Positions 1-8,881 of a stretch of 64,000 nucleotides of DNA are shown piece after piece. Position 1 is the stretch's first letter. Each line of letters opens with the position of its first letter. Under the pieces are notes generated by a model. The model made no database searches, had not been told where the DNA came from, and was given only the letters and a program-made list of their open reading frames with translations. The translations under genes and the position numbers were made by a program. Origin of the DNA: Pseudomonas rubra (GTDB lineage: Bacteria; Pseudomonadota; Gammaproteobacteria; Pseudomonadales; Pseudomonadaceae); assembly GCF_028656935.1 (NCBI RefSeq), contig NZ_JAMDGZ010000047.1:1-64000 (forward strand), written 5' to 3'.

Positions 1-207
1 AGGTACATTGACACGCACCGCGACTGAAAAAAGTAAGGCGCCGTAAGGGCGCAAAGGTGATTCAGCAACACCCGAGAAAATGGATATTCCCATCCATCCC
101 ACAGTCAAAGACAGTTATAACCTAATAACGAACAAGTCTATTTAGCTATAAAAAAACCTTTATGCTGGCTGCCATCCGATCACGGGCTCGATGGCATTAG
201 GTTACTT
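1..207. other. Intergenic edge region, no gene seen
   Basis: AT-richer leader before the first gene. A small GCGCC/GGCGC palindrome lies near 38-52 but has no T tract. The last 90 bases are AT-rich and probably carry the promoter of the next gene, but I cannot assign -35/-10 boxes. Confidence 0.4.
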
Positions 208-993
208 ATGGATGTAGGTTCTTTCGGTTTTACCATTGCAGGCCTGGTAGTTGGATTCATCGTCGGCATGACCGGCGTCGGCGGCGGCTCGCTGATGACC
301 CCGATCCTGCTGTGGTTCGGCATCAACCCCGCCACCGCCGTAGGCACCGACCTGCTCTACGCCGCCATCACCAAAGCCAGCGGCGTCTGGGTCCACGGTA
401 AGAACAAGAACATCGACTGGAAAATCACCGGCTGGCTGACCCTCGGCAGCGTCCCCGCCGCCGCCCTGACCTTGTTGTTTCTCGCCAGCCTCGACACCGA
501 CACCCAGGCCGCCAACGCCGTCATCAAGCAAGGCCTGGCCGTGGTCCTGGTCCTCACCGCCCTGGCCATCCTGTTCAAAAGCAAACTCCAGGCATTTGCC
601 AGCAAGCACGCCGGCGACCGCTACCACCTGAGCGGTACCAGCCTCAACCTGCTGACCGTGGTCACAGGTGTCCTGCTCGGTGTGATGGTCTCGCTGACCT
701 CCATCGGCGCCGGCGCCCTGGGTACCGTGGCACTGTTCCTGCTCTACCCCTACCTGGTCACCCGCCGCCTGGTCGGCACCGAAATCGCCCACGCCGTGCC
801 CCTGACCCTGGTCGCAGGCCTAGGCCATGCGAGCATGGGCAACATGGACTGGTCGCTGCTCGGCTACCTGCTGCTAGGTTCGCTGCCAGGCATCTACATG
901 GGTAGCCACCTGACCGGCCGGATCTCCGACAGCGTCCTGCGCCCATGCCTGGCCGGCATGCTATTGATGATCGGCTACAAGCTGGCGTTCTGA
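208..993 (+). CDS. TSUP (TauE/SafE) family sulfite/sulfonate exporter-like permease
   Basis: A 261-residue polytopic inner-membrane protein of the TauE/SafE/TSUP family, whose members move sulfite, sulfoacetate or related organosulfur anions across the cytoplasmic membrane. Seen: about eight hydrophobic segments and, near residues 19-28, the glycine-rich GMTGVGGGSLM motif typical of the first half-repeat. A second GVMVSLTSIGAGALG motif near residue 155 marks the second half-repeat. Length is normal for the family. The ATG is preceded by a weak AGG-containing site (TTAGGTTAC). It stands alone; no sulfur-metabolism genes are adjacent, so the substrate cannot be predicted. Family call is firm, substrate unknown. 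Confidence 0.85.
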   Translation: MDVGSFGFTIAGLVVGFIVGMTGVGGGSLMTPILLWFGINPATAVGTDLLYAAITKASGVWVHGKNKNIDWKITGWLTLGSVPAAALTLLFLASLDTDTQAANAVIKQGLAVVLVLTALAILFKSKLQAFASKHAGDRYHLSGTSLNLLTVVTGVLLGVMVSLTSIGAGALGTVALFLLYPYLVTRRLVGTEIAHAVPLTLVAGLGHASMGNMDWSLLGYLLLGSLPGIYMGSHLTGRISDSVLRPCLAGMLLMIGYKLAF

Positions 994-1030
994 TTCCAGG
1001 CGACTTTACTTTGTGGGAGATGTGTCTGGG

Positions 1031-1120
1031 TGTGGGGGCGGATTCATCCGCGAAAGACTTCATGGCAGTCCCATTCATGGGGCCGCACGGCGAACCTTCG
1101 CGGATGAATCCGCTCCTACA
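1031..1120. repeat. REP pair (inverted), GCGGATTCATCCGC variant
   Basis: Two 24-base copies at 1031-1054 and 1097-1120 face each other and differ at two positions. Each is itself palindromic (GCGGATTCATCCGC) and carries the pseudomonad REP tail GGAGC/GCTCCTACA. It lies just downstream of the TSUP gene. Confidence 0.8.
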
Positions 1121-1211
1121 CCACGGGTCAATCCTGCGAGCACCGCAGCATGGATTGCGACGGTAACGACCGAATCTCGTCGGCTTTGGTAGCGACTTCG
1201 AGGAACATCAC

Positions 1212-1565
1212 ATGCACAACATCCCTCCTGCACTAGCCGAAAATGTCGGGTTGTTCTGGTACACAGATGCTGAACAGTACCGTAATTTTTTAAGCATCTA
1301 TGTTGATGCCAAAGCGATGCACGATACGTATGCAGAGTGGCAACGCGACGCGTTGGACCTCGAAATTCGCTTGAGAAACAGTGGTCGCGTGACCATTAGA
1401 GTGTGCTCCACACCCGAAGAGTTCAAAACCTGGTGCCGTGCCAGCGGCTTGCCGCTCAATGGCAAAAGCAGGGCCCGGTTCGTCAACCACAAAATTGGAT
1501 CCGGCACGGTCAAAACAGCCAGTCTGCAAGACGAGATTCGTATTGCTCATCACGGAACTGACTGA
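1212..1565 (+). CDS. Hypothetical protein, unrecognised
   Basis: A 117-residue protein that I do not recognise. No signal peptide, membrane segment or known motif is visible; it contains a charged middle part and a basic C-terminal third (GKSRARFVNHKIG). A purine-rich TTCGAGGAACATCAC stretch precedes the ATG and includes a GAGGA ribosome site with good spacing, which supports translation. Codon use is less GC-rich at third positions than in flanking core genes, suggesting an accessory or recently acquired gene. It sits between two REP sequences. Existence is moderately likely; function is unknown. Confidence 0.55.
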   Translation: MHNIPPALAENVGLFWYTDAEQYRNFLSIYVDAKAMHDTYAEWQRDALDLEIRLRNSGRVTIRVCSTPEEFKTWCRASGLPLNGKSRARFVNHKIGSGTVKTASLQDEIRIAHHGTD

Positions 1566-1653
1566 ATGGCTCGGACTGGCGGTACCGATGAGCCCAGACA
1601 GTACTGACCTGTTTTTTGCCGTCGCGACAAAGTTAGCAGGCAACTTCACCCCT

Positions 1654-1680
1654 TGTGGGAGCCGGCGTTGCCGGCGATGG
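1654..1680. repeat. Single REP element, GCCGGC variant
   Basis: TGTGGGAGCCGGCGTTGCCGGCGATGG matches the REP layout: TGTGGGAG head, palindromic GCCGGC arms, CGATG tail. No partner copy lies within 100 bases. Confidence 0.7.
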
Positions 1681-1700
1681 GCTACGCAGTAGCCTCAGGG

Positions 1701-2741
1701 TCAATCCTGCGAGCGCCACAAAACTGGCCACTTGTCCGGCCAGCTCCCGCTGCAACTGCCCATCCGCGCCAGCGAGCGCAACTGCATGCGCTCACCATCG
1801 AAGCGCCAGCTCTGGTCGATACCACAATCACCGATGCCTCGCGACAGGATGAAACTGCTGAGTACCCCGGTGTCCGGGTCATAGCCCACCGAACCACCGA
1901 AATCTCCCCACTGCTCCTCCACCGCAATCTTCTCGAACTGCAAAGCCTTGGCCTGTTCAGGGTGAGCCCGCGACGTGGTGTAAAGCGCGTACTCGCAGTT
2001 GTAGGCGCCGCAACCAAAGCGAAAGCTGACCAGCGCCGTCTCCTTGCTCAAGGCATAGGCCTGGGCACTGTCTGGCGTCCAGTCCGTGTCAGGCTCGCGC
2101 CAGTCATGGGCAGTCGCGGCCATGACCACCTCACTGATGCGCCGGGCCTCTTCTTCGCCCAGCGGCTCGGGGCGCACGAAGGGCGCCAGCTTCGGCAGCG
2201 CTGGTGCGGGCGGTACGCTACTGTCTGGCGCATCACCTGTGCGCACCAAGGCACTGCGATGCCCCACCCGACCCTGCACCGAATCGATCAGCAACAACGA
2301 GGCCGTCAAGCCGTTGAGCGAGCTGCCAAGCTCACCATCATTGCTCTGCGAGGTCAGGCGCGCGCCGTTGCGCAAGGCCTTGAGCAAGGCCATGGCCTGC
2401 TCGCCGCTGGCGAGCCAGAACACCACGCCATCCTCCTGCGCATCGCTCAACGGCAGCACCAGAGGCTGACCATCGAGCTGCAACGGCGCCTCCAGCGAGC
2501 TTCTGCTGTAAATGGTCAATTGCAGCTGGCCATCGATGCCGGCCCCTCGCACCACCTGAATGCCAAGCGGCATGTCAGCCTGGGTATCGGCCGCCAGCGC
2601 CGTGCATTGGCGGGTGTTGTCACAGCTCACCACCCAGTCCTTGAGGTGCTGGTACAGCGGCACCGACTCTGCAGTCGTGGCCTGGGCAACGCAAGGCAAG
2701 GCCAGCAGGGAGAGAAAGGCTGCATGCAAGGGTGCACTCAT
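1701..2741 (-). CDS. DUF1176 domain secreted protein
   Basis: A 346-residue protein of the DUF1176 family, a periplasmic family of unknown function. Seen: an N-terminal signal peptide (MSAPLHAAFLSLLALPCVAQA), an early cysteine pair (SCDNTRQC), and a C-terminal domain with further paired cysteines (FGCGAYNC; GIGDCG; GSCSG), consistent with disulfides outside the cytoplasm. An open frame runs 112 codons further upstream, but that part overlaps the decayed LysR remnant and has no signal. The chosen ATG gives a clean signal peptide and has a GGAATTC site upstream. Monocistronic. Function unknown. Confidence 0.8.
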   Translation of the reverse strand: MSAPLHAAFLSLLALPCVAQATTAESVPLYQHLKDWVVSCDNTRQCTALAADTQADMPLGIQVVRGAGIDGQLQLTIYSRSSLEAPLQLDGQPLVLPLSDAQEDGVVFWLASGEQAMALLKALRNGARLTSQSNDGELGSSLNGLTASLLLIDSVQGRVGHRSALVRTGDAPDSSVPPAPALPKLAPFVRPEPLGEEEARRISEVVMAATAHDWREPDTDWTPDSAQAYALSKETALVSFRFGCGAYNCEYALYTTSRAHPEQAKALQFEKIAVEEQWGDFGGSVGYDPDTGVLSSFILSRGIGDCGIDQSWRFDGERMQLRSLARMGSCSGSWPDKWPVLWRSQD

Positions 2742-2858
2742 GATGAATTCCGTTTCGGGTGGGTGGCGCATTCTAGCGCTGGGCACCCTGAAAGTACTGC
2801 TCCATGCTGATGCCTCCATAGCTGTAGGCGGTTGCCCTGACGTCCCACGCGGATCCTC

Positions 2859-3213
2859 GTCCTTCTCAAGCGTCTGGGCGAGGAATACCCGCGCCTGCGC
2901 CTGCACGTGTTGATTCACAAAAGCTCCCTGCAGCACCCGCTGAACCGCGAAACCCTGCACTGGGTTGCCACCGCTGGCTATCGCCCGCTCCGCCTCGGGC
3001 ATCGCCGGCCTGCAGATGGCCGTGGCAGCGGGGCTGGGCGTGTCGTGCGTCAACGTATCGGTGATCACTGCCGGCATCGAGCCACTAAACGCCAGCCACA
3101 GCCTGCCGACCTTGCCCGAAGTGGAGTTCTCGCTGGTCGCGCCGCGTGCCGATGGGCGCGCATTGATTGCCCAGGTGCGCGATGTTCTGACTGGGGAGCT
3201 GATCCACCGCTAA
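2859..3213 (+). pseudogene. LysR-family regulator remnant (C-terminal effector domain fragments)
   Basis: Reading from 2859 the frame gives LLKRLGEEYPRLRLHV, which resembles the beginning of a LysR effector-binding domain. HPLNRETLHWVA follows, resembling the conserved E-P-L-x-W-V-A segment. From about 2965 a different frame gives SGIAGLQMAVAAGLGVSCVN and continues to a stop at 3213, matching the C-terminal LysR segment. So a frameshift and one or more internal deletions are present. The helix-turn-helix domain is absent: the upstream sequence is the start of the DUF1176 gene and its leader. A real LysR protein is about 300 residues; roughly 115 codons remain. I judge it non-functional. Confidence 0.75.
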
Positions 3214-3223
3214 CATGTAGTGT

Positions 3224-3886
3224 TCAGAAGGATTCGACAGGCTTCTCTGCCGCCGCTTCGGCTTTTTTCATTTCCAGGTTCGGGAAGGCGAAGCGGATGT
3301 ACAGCGCCGAGTCAGCCCCCTCACCGGTCAGCATCAGCTCGGCGGAGCGGATGTTATCTGCAGAGCCGTTTAGCAAGGTAGGGACACTGGAGTACTTCTT
3401 CGAGGTATCGGCGCCCTCAAGGAAGGTATAAGTGAAATCCCCCGCTGCGACGCCCACTTCTTCATAGCGGGTATACCGGGTCAAATAGTCATCGCGACTA
3501 CGCGCACTGTTCGCCAGCTCGATCAAATCCAATTGGGTGTTGGCATCCGACATCGAACTCAACATGAAAGTCTTACTCAGTGCTGTCATGGCGTTAGTGT
3601 AGAGTTCCTGATCAAAGTCACTGATCAGCGAAACCGTGCTCAGTTTGCCGCCTGCAAACACTAAAGCCAGGGTGAACTTATGGCCGATGAAGTCCACATC
3701 ATCCTTGCACATGGCAGGAGCGAGAAGATCTTCCGAGCAATCGTAATAGCCTTTGGCTTCGGTATAGGCTGACCGTGGCGAGTCAAAGGCGAAATCCTTG
3801 AACAGCTTTGCTTCGGCCATTGCCGACGGGCTGGCGCCGAGGGTGATGGCCAACGCCAATCCGAGAGAACCCATTTTTTTCGACAT
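3224..3886 (-). CDS. Hypothetical exported protein
   Basis: A 220-residue protein with a clear Sec signal peptide (MSKKMGSLGLALAITLGASPSAMA, cleavage after AMA). The mature part has two cysteines spaced for a disulfide (YYDCSEDLLAPAMC) and an Ala/Glu/Lys-rich tail. I do not recognise the family. It follows the LysR remnant tail to tail, and an AAGGGAATG site lies just before the ATG. Likely periplasmic. Lower GC than the neighbours suggests an accessory gene. Confidence 0.65.
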   Translation of the reverse strand: MSKKMGSLGLALAITLGASPSAMAEAKLFKDFAFDSPRSAYTEAKGYYDCSEDLLAPAMCKDDVDFIGHKFTLALVFAGGKLSTVSLISDFDQELYTNAMTALSKTFMLSSMSDANTQLDLIELANSARSRDDYLTRYTRYEEVGVAAGDFTYTFLEGADTSKKYSSVPTLLNGSADNIRSAELMLTGEGADSALYIRFAFPNLEMKKAEAAAEKPVESF

Positions 3887-4256
3887 CAGACATTCCCTTG
3901 CAGGTGATCAAAATCTTCATTAATGGCCCAATGCTATCGCATCCTGAGTACTGATGTCCCGGCGTTGCTCCTTGACGTCTTGCAAGCGTCCAGTTTCCTT
4001 GACACATGGAAAGAGGCTCAGTAATTTCTCGCCCCCTCCTTTTCAGCTACCTCGGCCGTGCACTACCCAAGCGTTAATTCGTGAAGCGGTCATACACATG
4101 CCGACACTTACACGATTGCGCCGGATGGCTGGCCAGCGGGCGAATGTTCCGGACTCTTGGTAGACTATGCCACCTTGTTTTTGCTACGGATCTGCAAGCA
4201 GTAACAACCCGTACCGAGCAAAAACACCCCTGATTGCTACAAACGCGTCGTAGAAA
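3887..4256. other. 370-bp intergenic region between divergent genes
   Basis: This must contain the promoters of the exported protein (leftward) and dusA (rightward). I see no gene with a coding-like frame, no terminator and no recognisable operator. Confidence 0.4.
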
Positions 4257-5267
4257 ATGCCCCTAAAATCCGCCTCAACCCCAGTAAACCTGCGCCCTGA
4301 GCCGTCCCGCCGCTTCAGCGTGGCACCCATGATGGACTGGACCGACCGCCACTGCCGGTTCTTCCTGCGCCTGCTCTCCAGCAACGCCCTGCTCTATACC
4401 GAAATGGTCACCACCGGTGCGCTACTGCACGGTGACGCCGAGCGCTTCCTGCGTCATAGCGAGGCCGAGCATCCGCTGGCCCTGCAACTGGGCGGCAGTG
4501 TGCCAGCAGATTTGGCCGCCTGCGCCAAGCTTGCCCAGACGGCGGGGTATGACGAGGTCAACCTCAACGTCGGCTGCCCGAGCGATCGGGTGCAGAACAA
4601 TATGATCGGTGCCTGCCTGATGGGCCATCCGGCGCTGGTCGGTGATTGCGTGAAAGCAATGCAGGATGCGGTGCAGATCCCGGTAACGGTCAAGCACCGC
4701 ATCGGCATCAATGGCCGCGACAGCTATGCCGAACTGTGCGATTTCGTCGGCCAGGTGCGCGACGCCGGTTGCCGCAGTTTTACCGTGCATGCGCGGATCG
4801 CGATTCTTGAAGGGCTGTCACCGAAGGAGAACCGCGAGATTCCGCCGCTGCGTTATGACGTCGCCGCGCAATTGAAGGCGGATTTTCCGGACCTTGAGCT
4901 GGTGCTCAACGGCGGTATCAAGACCCTGGCCGAATGCCAGGAGCACCTGAAGACGTTCGACGGGGTGATGCTTGGTCGCGAGGCCTACCACAACCCGTAT
5001 GTACTGGCCGAAGTCGACCAGCAACTGTTCGGCAGCACCGCACCGGTGATCAGCCGCAGCGAAGCACTGGCCAAATTGCGCCCGTACATTGCCGCGCACC
5101 TTGCCTGCGGCGGCGCTATGCACCATATCACCCGGCACATTCTGGGCCTGGGCCAGGGCTTCCCGGGGGCACGCAAGTTCCGCCAGTTGCTGTCGGTGGA
5201 TATTCACAAGAGCAACGACCCGCTGGCCCTGCTCGACCAGGCCGGCGAGCTGTTGCAAGGGCGCTAG
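4257..5267 (+). CDS. dusA: tRNA-dihydrouridine(20/20a) synthase DusA
   Basis: A 336-residue FMN enzyme that reduces uridines 20/20a in the tRNA D-loop using NADPH. Seen: SVAPMMDWTDRHCRFFLR at about residue 20 (FMN-binding start of the TIM barrel), NLNVGCPSDRVQNNMIGAC near residue 102-120 containing the catalytic cysteine loop, KHRIGI, VHARIA and the LNGGI phosphate-binding loop. DusA is told from DusB/DusC by the MMDWTDRHCR and CPSDRVQ signatures. The first ATG gives about 15 extra residues before the conserved start, normal for this group. It precedes tal, separated by 125 bases. Confidence 0.95.
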   Translation: MPLKSASTPVNLRPEPSRRFSVAPMMDWTDRHCRFFLRLLSSNALLYTEMVTTGALLHGDAERFLRHSEAEHPLALQLGGSVPADLAACAKLAQTAGYDEVNLNVGCPSDRVQNNMIGACLMGHPALVGDCVKAMQDAVQIPVTVKHRIGINGRDSYAELCDFVGQVRDAGCRSFTVHARIAILEGLSPKENREIPPLRYDVAAQLKADFPDLELVLNGGIKTLAECQEHLKTFDGVMLGREAYHNPYVLAEVDQQLFGSTAPVISRSEALAKLRPYIAAHLACGGAMHHITRHILGLGQGFPGARKFRQLLSVDIHKSNDPLALLDQAGELLQGR

Positions 5268-5392
5268 CGCCGGAACCTGCGGCCTGTTCGGCACTCGAAG
5301 GCTTATCCCCTTCGCCCCGCCTGCCAGCCAGCCCTTGAGCGGCTGGCGGCGCTCGGGTAATGTCGATCCATTGCACAGGACAGAGCACGCCC

Positions 5393-6319
5393 ATGACTTC
5401 CAAGCTGGAACAACTCAAGCAGTTCACCACTGTGGTTGCCGACACTGGTGATATCGATGCCATCAGCCGCCTGAAACCGGTCGATGCCACCACCAACCCT
5501 TCCCTGCTGCTCAAGGCCGCGGCCATGCCCGGTTATGCCGAGCTGCTCACGCAATCGGTCGAACACAGCAAAGGCGATGTCGGCCTTGCCTGTGATGCCT
5601 TTGCCGTGGCGGTTGGCGCCGGCATTCTCAAGGTGATTCCGGGGCGTATCTCCACCGAGGTCGACGCCCGACTGTCTTTCGACCAACCGGCACTGCTGGC
5701 CAAGGCCCGGAAACTGATCGCGCTGTACGAGCAGGCCGGCATCGGCCGTGACCGAGTGCTGATCAAGCTGGCCTCGACCTGGGAAGGCATCCGCGCCGCC
5801 GAGGTACTGGAGAAGGAAGGCATCCAGACCAACCTGACCCTGCTGTTCTCCTTCGCCCAGGCCCAGGCCTGCGCCGACGCCGGGGTGTTTCTGATTTCGC
5901 CGTTCGTGGGCCGCATCTACGACTGGTACAAGAAATCCACCGGCAAGGAGTATGTCGGTGCCGAGGACCCGGGCGTGCAGTCGGTAACGCGCATCTACGA
6001 CTACTACAAGACCAACGGTTACAACACCGTGGTGATGGGTGCAAGCTTCCGCAATATCGGCCAGATCGAGCAACTGGCCGGCTGTGACCGACTGACTATT
6101 AGCCCCGAGCTGCTCCAGCAGTTGAGCGACGACCAGGGCGAACTGCCGCGTTTGCTCAAGCCGGGTAACAACGGCGAAGCGAAGCAGCAACTGAACGAGG
6201 CGCAGTTCCGCTGGGCCTCCAACGAAGATGCAATGGCCACCGAGAAACTGGCCGAGGGCATTCGCCAGTTTGCCCGGGACCAGGAAAAACTTGAGGCGTT
6301 GTTGGCGGCAAAGGCCTGA
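5393..6319 (+). CDS. tal: Transaldolase (TalB type)
   Basis: A 308-residue cytosolic transaldolase of the non-oxidative pentose phosphate pathway. It transfers a dihydroxyacetone unit between sedoheptulose-7-P and glyceraldehyde-3-P. Seen: Asp17 in the VVADTGD motif, the DATTNPSLLL signature at residues 31-40, and the Schiff-base lysine in VLIKLASTWEGI (Lys125 here). A longer frame begins at 5360, but the ATG at 5393 starts at MTSKLEQLKQ, the conserved N-terminus, so I use it. The dusA-tal pairing is a pseudomonad synteny. Confidence 0.96.
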   Translation: MTSKLEQLKQFTTVVADTGDIDAISRLKPVDATTNPSLLLKAAAMPGYAELLTQSVEHSKGDVGLACDAFAVAVGAGILKVIPGRISTEVDARLSFDQPALLAKARKLIALYEQAGIGRDRVLIKLASTWEGIRAAEVLEKEGIQTNLTLLFSFAQAQACADAGVFLISPFVGRIYDWYKKSTGKEYVGAEDPGVQSVTRIYDYYKTNGYNTVVMGASFRNIGQIEQLAGCDRLTISPELLQQLSDDQGELPRLLKPGNNGEAKQQLNEAQFRWASNEDAMATEKLAEGIRQFARDQEKLEALLAAKA

Positions 6320-6381
6320 TACAAATCTGGGTTTGCCAGTGAGGGGTGCAGCGTAGAGCATCTTGTCGGCCTTCAGGGCCT

Positions 6382-6438
6382 CATCGCGGGTCAAGCCCGC
6401 TCCTACAGATCATGTAGGAGCGGGCTTGACCCGCGATG
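6382..6438. repeat. REP pair (perfect inverted repeat), CGCGGGTCAAGCCCGC variant
   Basis: A perfect 26-base inverted repeat (6382-6407 and 6413-6438) with a five-base loop GATCA. Each arm is a REP unit: palindromic CGGGTCAAGCCCG plus TCCTACA. As RNA it would make a very long hairpin between tal and the next gene. It directly abuts the following gene's ribosome site. Confidence 0.9.
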
Positions 6439-6465
6439 CTTTTGACTTTGCTTTCAGAGATGTTG

Positions 6466-8370
6466 ATGTCTGAATCTTCCGAATTACCCGCAGTACTGGC
6501 CGGCCCGTTGCTGCGCCGCCTCGAACCCACGCGGATCGTGTTCTGGCTGGTTGCCTCCAGGCCGCTGCGCCCCGAGCTTGAACTGAGCTGCGCTGGCATC
6601 ACCGCCACTATCAAGCGCACGGTCGTGCCGATCGGTCGCCACGCCTACGTCCACCTGCTCGACATCAGCCTCGACAGCCCGCTGCCGAGCGATGAGCAGA
6701 TCGACTACGACCTCATCCTCGATGGCCAGGGCATTGCCCAGTACGCCTCGCACCTGCTGTACCCGGGCGCGCAACGGGCGAATTTCGTCTTGCGCTCACA
6801 CCTTGAGCACTTGCTCCACGGCTCGTGCCGCAAGCCCCATCACCCGGCAGCCGATGGCCTGCTGTGCGCCGACCGCTGGCTGCTAGAAAACACCGAGCCA
6901 TTGCAGCGCCCTGCCCTGCTGATGATGAGCGGCGACCAGGTGTATGCCGACGATGTTGCAGGGCCCATGCTGCGAGCCATTCATGGGCTGATCGAACGCC
7001 TGGGGCTGTTTGGCGAGCACCTGCAAGGTGCGGTGGTCAATGACAGCGCCGCGCTCTACCAGCACCCGGCCAGCTATTACCACCGCGCCGACCTGCTGCC
7101 GGCGCTGGAGAGCAACGAAACCCTGCGCGAGCGTTTTTTCGGTGGCACGCGCAAGCCTATTTTCACCAGCAGCAATGCCGACAACCATTTGGTGACCTTT
7201 GCCGAAGTCATGGCCATGTACCTGCTGGTCTGGTCACCGGTGCCCTGGACACTGATACAGACGCAGATGCCGCAAGGCTTAAGCACCCAGCGCCAGACCC
7301 GCTATCGCCAGGAACAACAGCTCATCGACACCTTTGTCAACGGCCTGGGCGGCGTCGCTCGGGTACTGGCGCATGTGCCGAGCCTGATGATCTTCGATGA
7401 CCACGACATTACCGATGACTGGAACCTGTCGGCGCAGTGGGAAGAAACCGCCTACGGCCATCCGTTCTCCAAGCGCATCATTGGCAACGCCCTGCTCGGC
7501 TACCTGCTGTGCCAGGGCTGGGGCAACAACCCGGATGCCTTTACCGAGTTGCTGGAGCACTGTCAGGCCTTCAGCCAAAGTGCCGACGCCGATGACTACC
7601 TCGACACACCCTTGCAGGATGCCCTGATCGACGAGGTGCTGCGCTTTCAGGGCTGGCAGTTCGTGCTGCCGAGCAGCCCGGCACTGCTGGTGCTGGACAC
7701 CCGCACCCGGCGCTGGCGCAGCGAAAGCAACTTCAACAAGCCCTCGGGTCTGCTCGACTGGGAAGCCCTCAGCGAATTGCAGCAGGCGCTGCTTGACCAC
7801 CCTTCGGCAATTATCGTTTCACCGGCACCGATCTTCGGCGTCAAGCTGATCGAGACTGTGCAGCGGGTGTTCAGCTGGTTAGGGTACCCGTTACTGGTGG
7901 ATGCCGAGAACTGGATGGCCCATCGCGGCGCGGCGCAGGTCATCCTCAACATCTTCCGCCACTCACGCACGCCGGGGCATTATGTGATCCTCTCCGGCGA
8001 CGTACATTACTCGTTTGTCTACGAGGTGCTGATCCGCCATCGCCAACGCGCCCCGCACCTGTGGCAGATCACCAGCAGCGGTATCAAGAACCAGTTTCCC
8101 AAGCGCCTGCTGGACACCTTCGACCGTCTCAACCGCTGGCTGTACTCGCCACGCTCGCCGCTCAACTGGTTTACCAAGCGCCGACAGATGGAGGTGATAC
8201 CACGCACCCCCAGCCACAGCAAGACCGGCGAGCGGCTGTGGAACAGCGCAGGCCTGGGCCAGGTATTTTTTAACCAGCAGGGGCAGCCGGCACGGATTTT
8301 CCAGCTCAACGCCGACGGCAGCGAGGCGACCGAGTTTCCACCACGGGTCGCTGACTTGAAAGAGGTTTGA
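6466..8370 (+). CDS. PhoD-like metallophosphatase, cytoplasmic type
   Basis: About 634 residues, with the metal-ligand motifs of the PhoD-like phosphatase superfamily: GDQVYADD near residue 156, FDDHDITDDWN near 308 and SGDVHYS near 510. An asparagine within SNADNHLVTF near 242 may be another ligand. Unlike classical PhoD it has no Tat or Sec signal, so it should act in the cytoplasm. Its substrate is unknown; phosphodiester or phospholipid cleavage is the family activity. In-frame starts exist at 6436, 6460 and 6466. The 6436 ATG lies in the REP repeat, while 6466 has an AGAGA site five bases upstream and is preferred. I do not recall this gene at this position in P. aeruginosa, so it may be lineage-specific. 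Confidence 0.8.
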   Translation: MSESSELPAVLAGPLLRRLEPTRIVFWLVASRPLRPELELSCAGITATIKRTVVPIGRHAYVHLLDISLDSPLPSDEQIDYDLILDGQGIAQYASHLLYPGAQRANFVLRSHLEHLLHGSCRKPHHPAADGLLCADRWLLENTEPLQRPALLMMSGDQVYADDVAGPMLRAIHGLIERLGLFGEHLQGAVVNDSAALYQHPASYYHRADLLPALESNETLRERFFGGTRKPIFTSSNADNHLVTFAEVMAMYLLVWSPVPWTLIQTQMPQGLSTQRQTRYRQEQQLIDTFVNGLGGVARVLAHVPSLMIFDDHDITDDWNLSAQWEETAYGHPFSKRIIGNALLGYLLCQGWGNNPDAFTELLEHCQAFSQSADADDYLDTPLQDALIDEVLRFQGWQFVLPSSPALLVLDTRTRRWRSESNFNKPSGLLDWEALSELQQALLDHPSAIIVSPAPIFGVKLIETVQRVFSWLGYPLLVDAENWMAHRGAAQVILNIFRHSRTPGHYVILSGDVHYSFVYEVLIRHRQRAPHLWQITSSGIKNQFPKRLLDTFDRLNRWLYSPRSPLNWFTKRRQMEVIPRTPSHSKTGERLWNSAGLGQVFFNQQGQPARIFQLNADGSEATEFPPRVADLKEV

Positions 8371-8371
8371 C

Positions 8372-8390
8372 GGGCGCCAGAACGGCGCCC
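8372..8390. terminator. Hairpin between convergent genes
   Basis: GGGCGCC-AGAAC-GGCGCCC stem between the stops of the PhoD-like gene and rssC. There is no T tract on either strand, so it is a weak candidate terminator. Confidence 0.4.
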
Positions 8391-8398
8391 AGCGCTAA

Positions 8399-8881
8399 TC
8401 AGGTACGCTCGAGGGCGTTGACCAGATCGTGGAACGCCTCGCGGTTGGAGTCGTTCAGGCCCATGAGGATCTTGTGCGCCTCCAGCACCTTGGAACGCAC
8501 CACGTCTTCGCTCTGATCCTGCGACGGCAGGTCGGTCAGGCACTCCGGGCACGGAATCGGCCGGTCAACAATGTTGAACACCTGATCGAAACCCATCGAC
8601 TGCAACAGCCGGGTGATGTCGGCGTGGGTGGTGACCACCGTTGGCAACAGCCCGACCTTTTGCCGAGACAGGATCGAGAGCTTGGCCAGCAAGCCCAGGG
8701 TGGTGCTGTCGATGCTGTGGGTTTCTGTGAGATCGATGACGATCGCCGAAAAATTCAGCGCCGTGAAGATCTTTTCAATCGTCGCATCCAGCGCCGAACA
8801 CAAGGTCAGGCGCACTTCACCAACAAACTTCAGCACAAAGGTGCCGTTCTGTTCGGCGAACTGGATTCTACCCTTACTCAT
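8399..8881 (-). CDS. rssC: STAS-domain anti-sigma factor antagonist RssC
   Basis: A 160-residue protein whose first ~110 residues form a STAS domain like SpoIIAA. The phosphorylatable serine is in SIDSTTLGLL (Ser59 the likely site). A C-terminal extension carries a CPEC pair and a helical tail. In the RssB/RssC arrangement the phosphatase RssB is expected to dephosphorylate this antagonist. Its ATG overlaps the rssB stop by four bases (ATGA), so the two are translationally coupled and should be made in equal amounts. The name is based on the conserved tal-rssC-rssB-pilZ-mlaA order and domain content; the STAS call is secure, the RssC name fairly so. Confidence 0.85.
   Translation of the reverse strand: MSKGRIQFAEQNGTFVLKFVGEVRLTLCSALDATIEKIFTALNFSAIVIDLTETHSIDSTTLGLLAKLSILSRQKVGLLPTVVTTHADITRLLQSMGFDQVFNIVDRPIPCPECLTDLPSQDQSEDVVRSKVLEAHKILMGLNDSNREAFHDLVNALERT

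Noticed and set aside
1653..2810. 385-codon plus-strand frame opposite DUF1176
   Set aside because: No motif or ribosome site, and the minus-strand frame encodes a signal peptide and paired cysteines.
6436..6465. Start of the PhoD-like gene at ATG 6436
   Set aside because: That ATG lies inside the right arm of the REP palindrome; the hairpin would block initiation and the ribosome site fits 6466.
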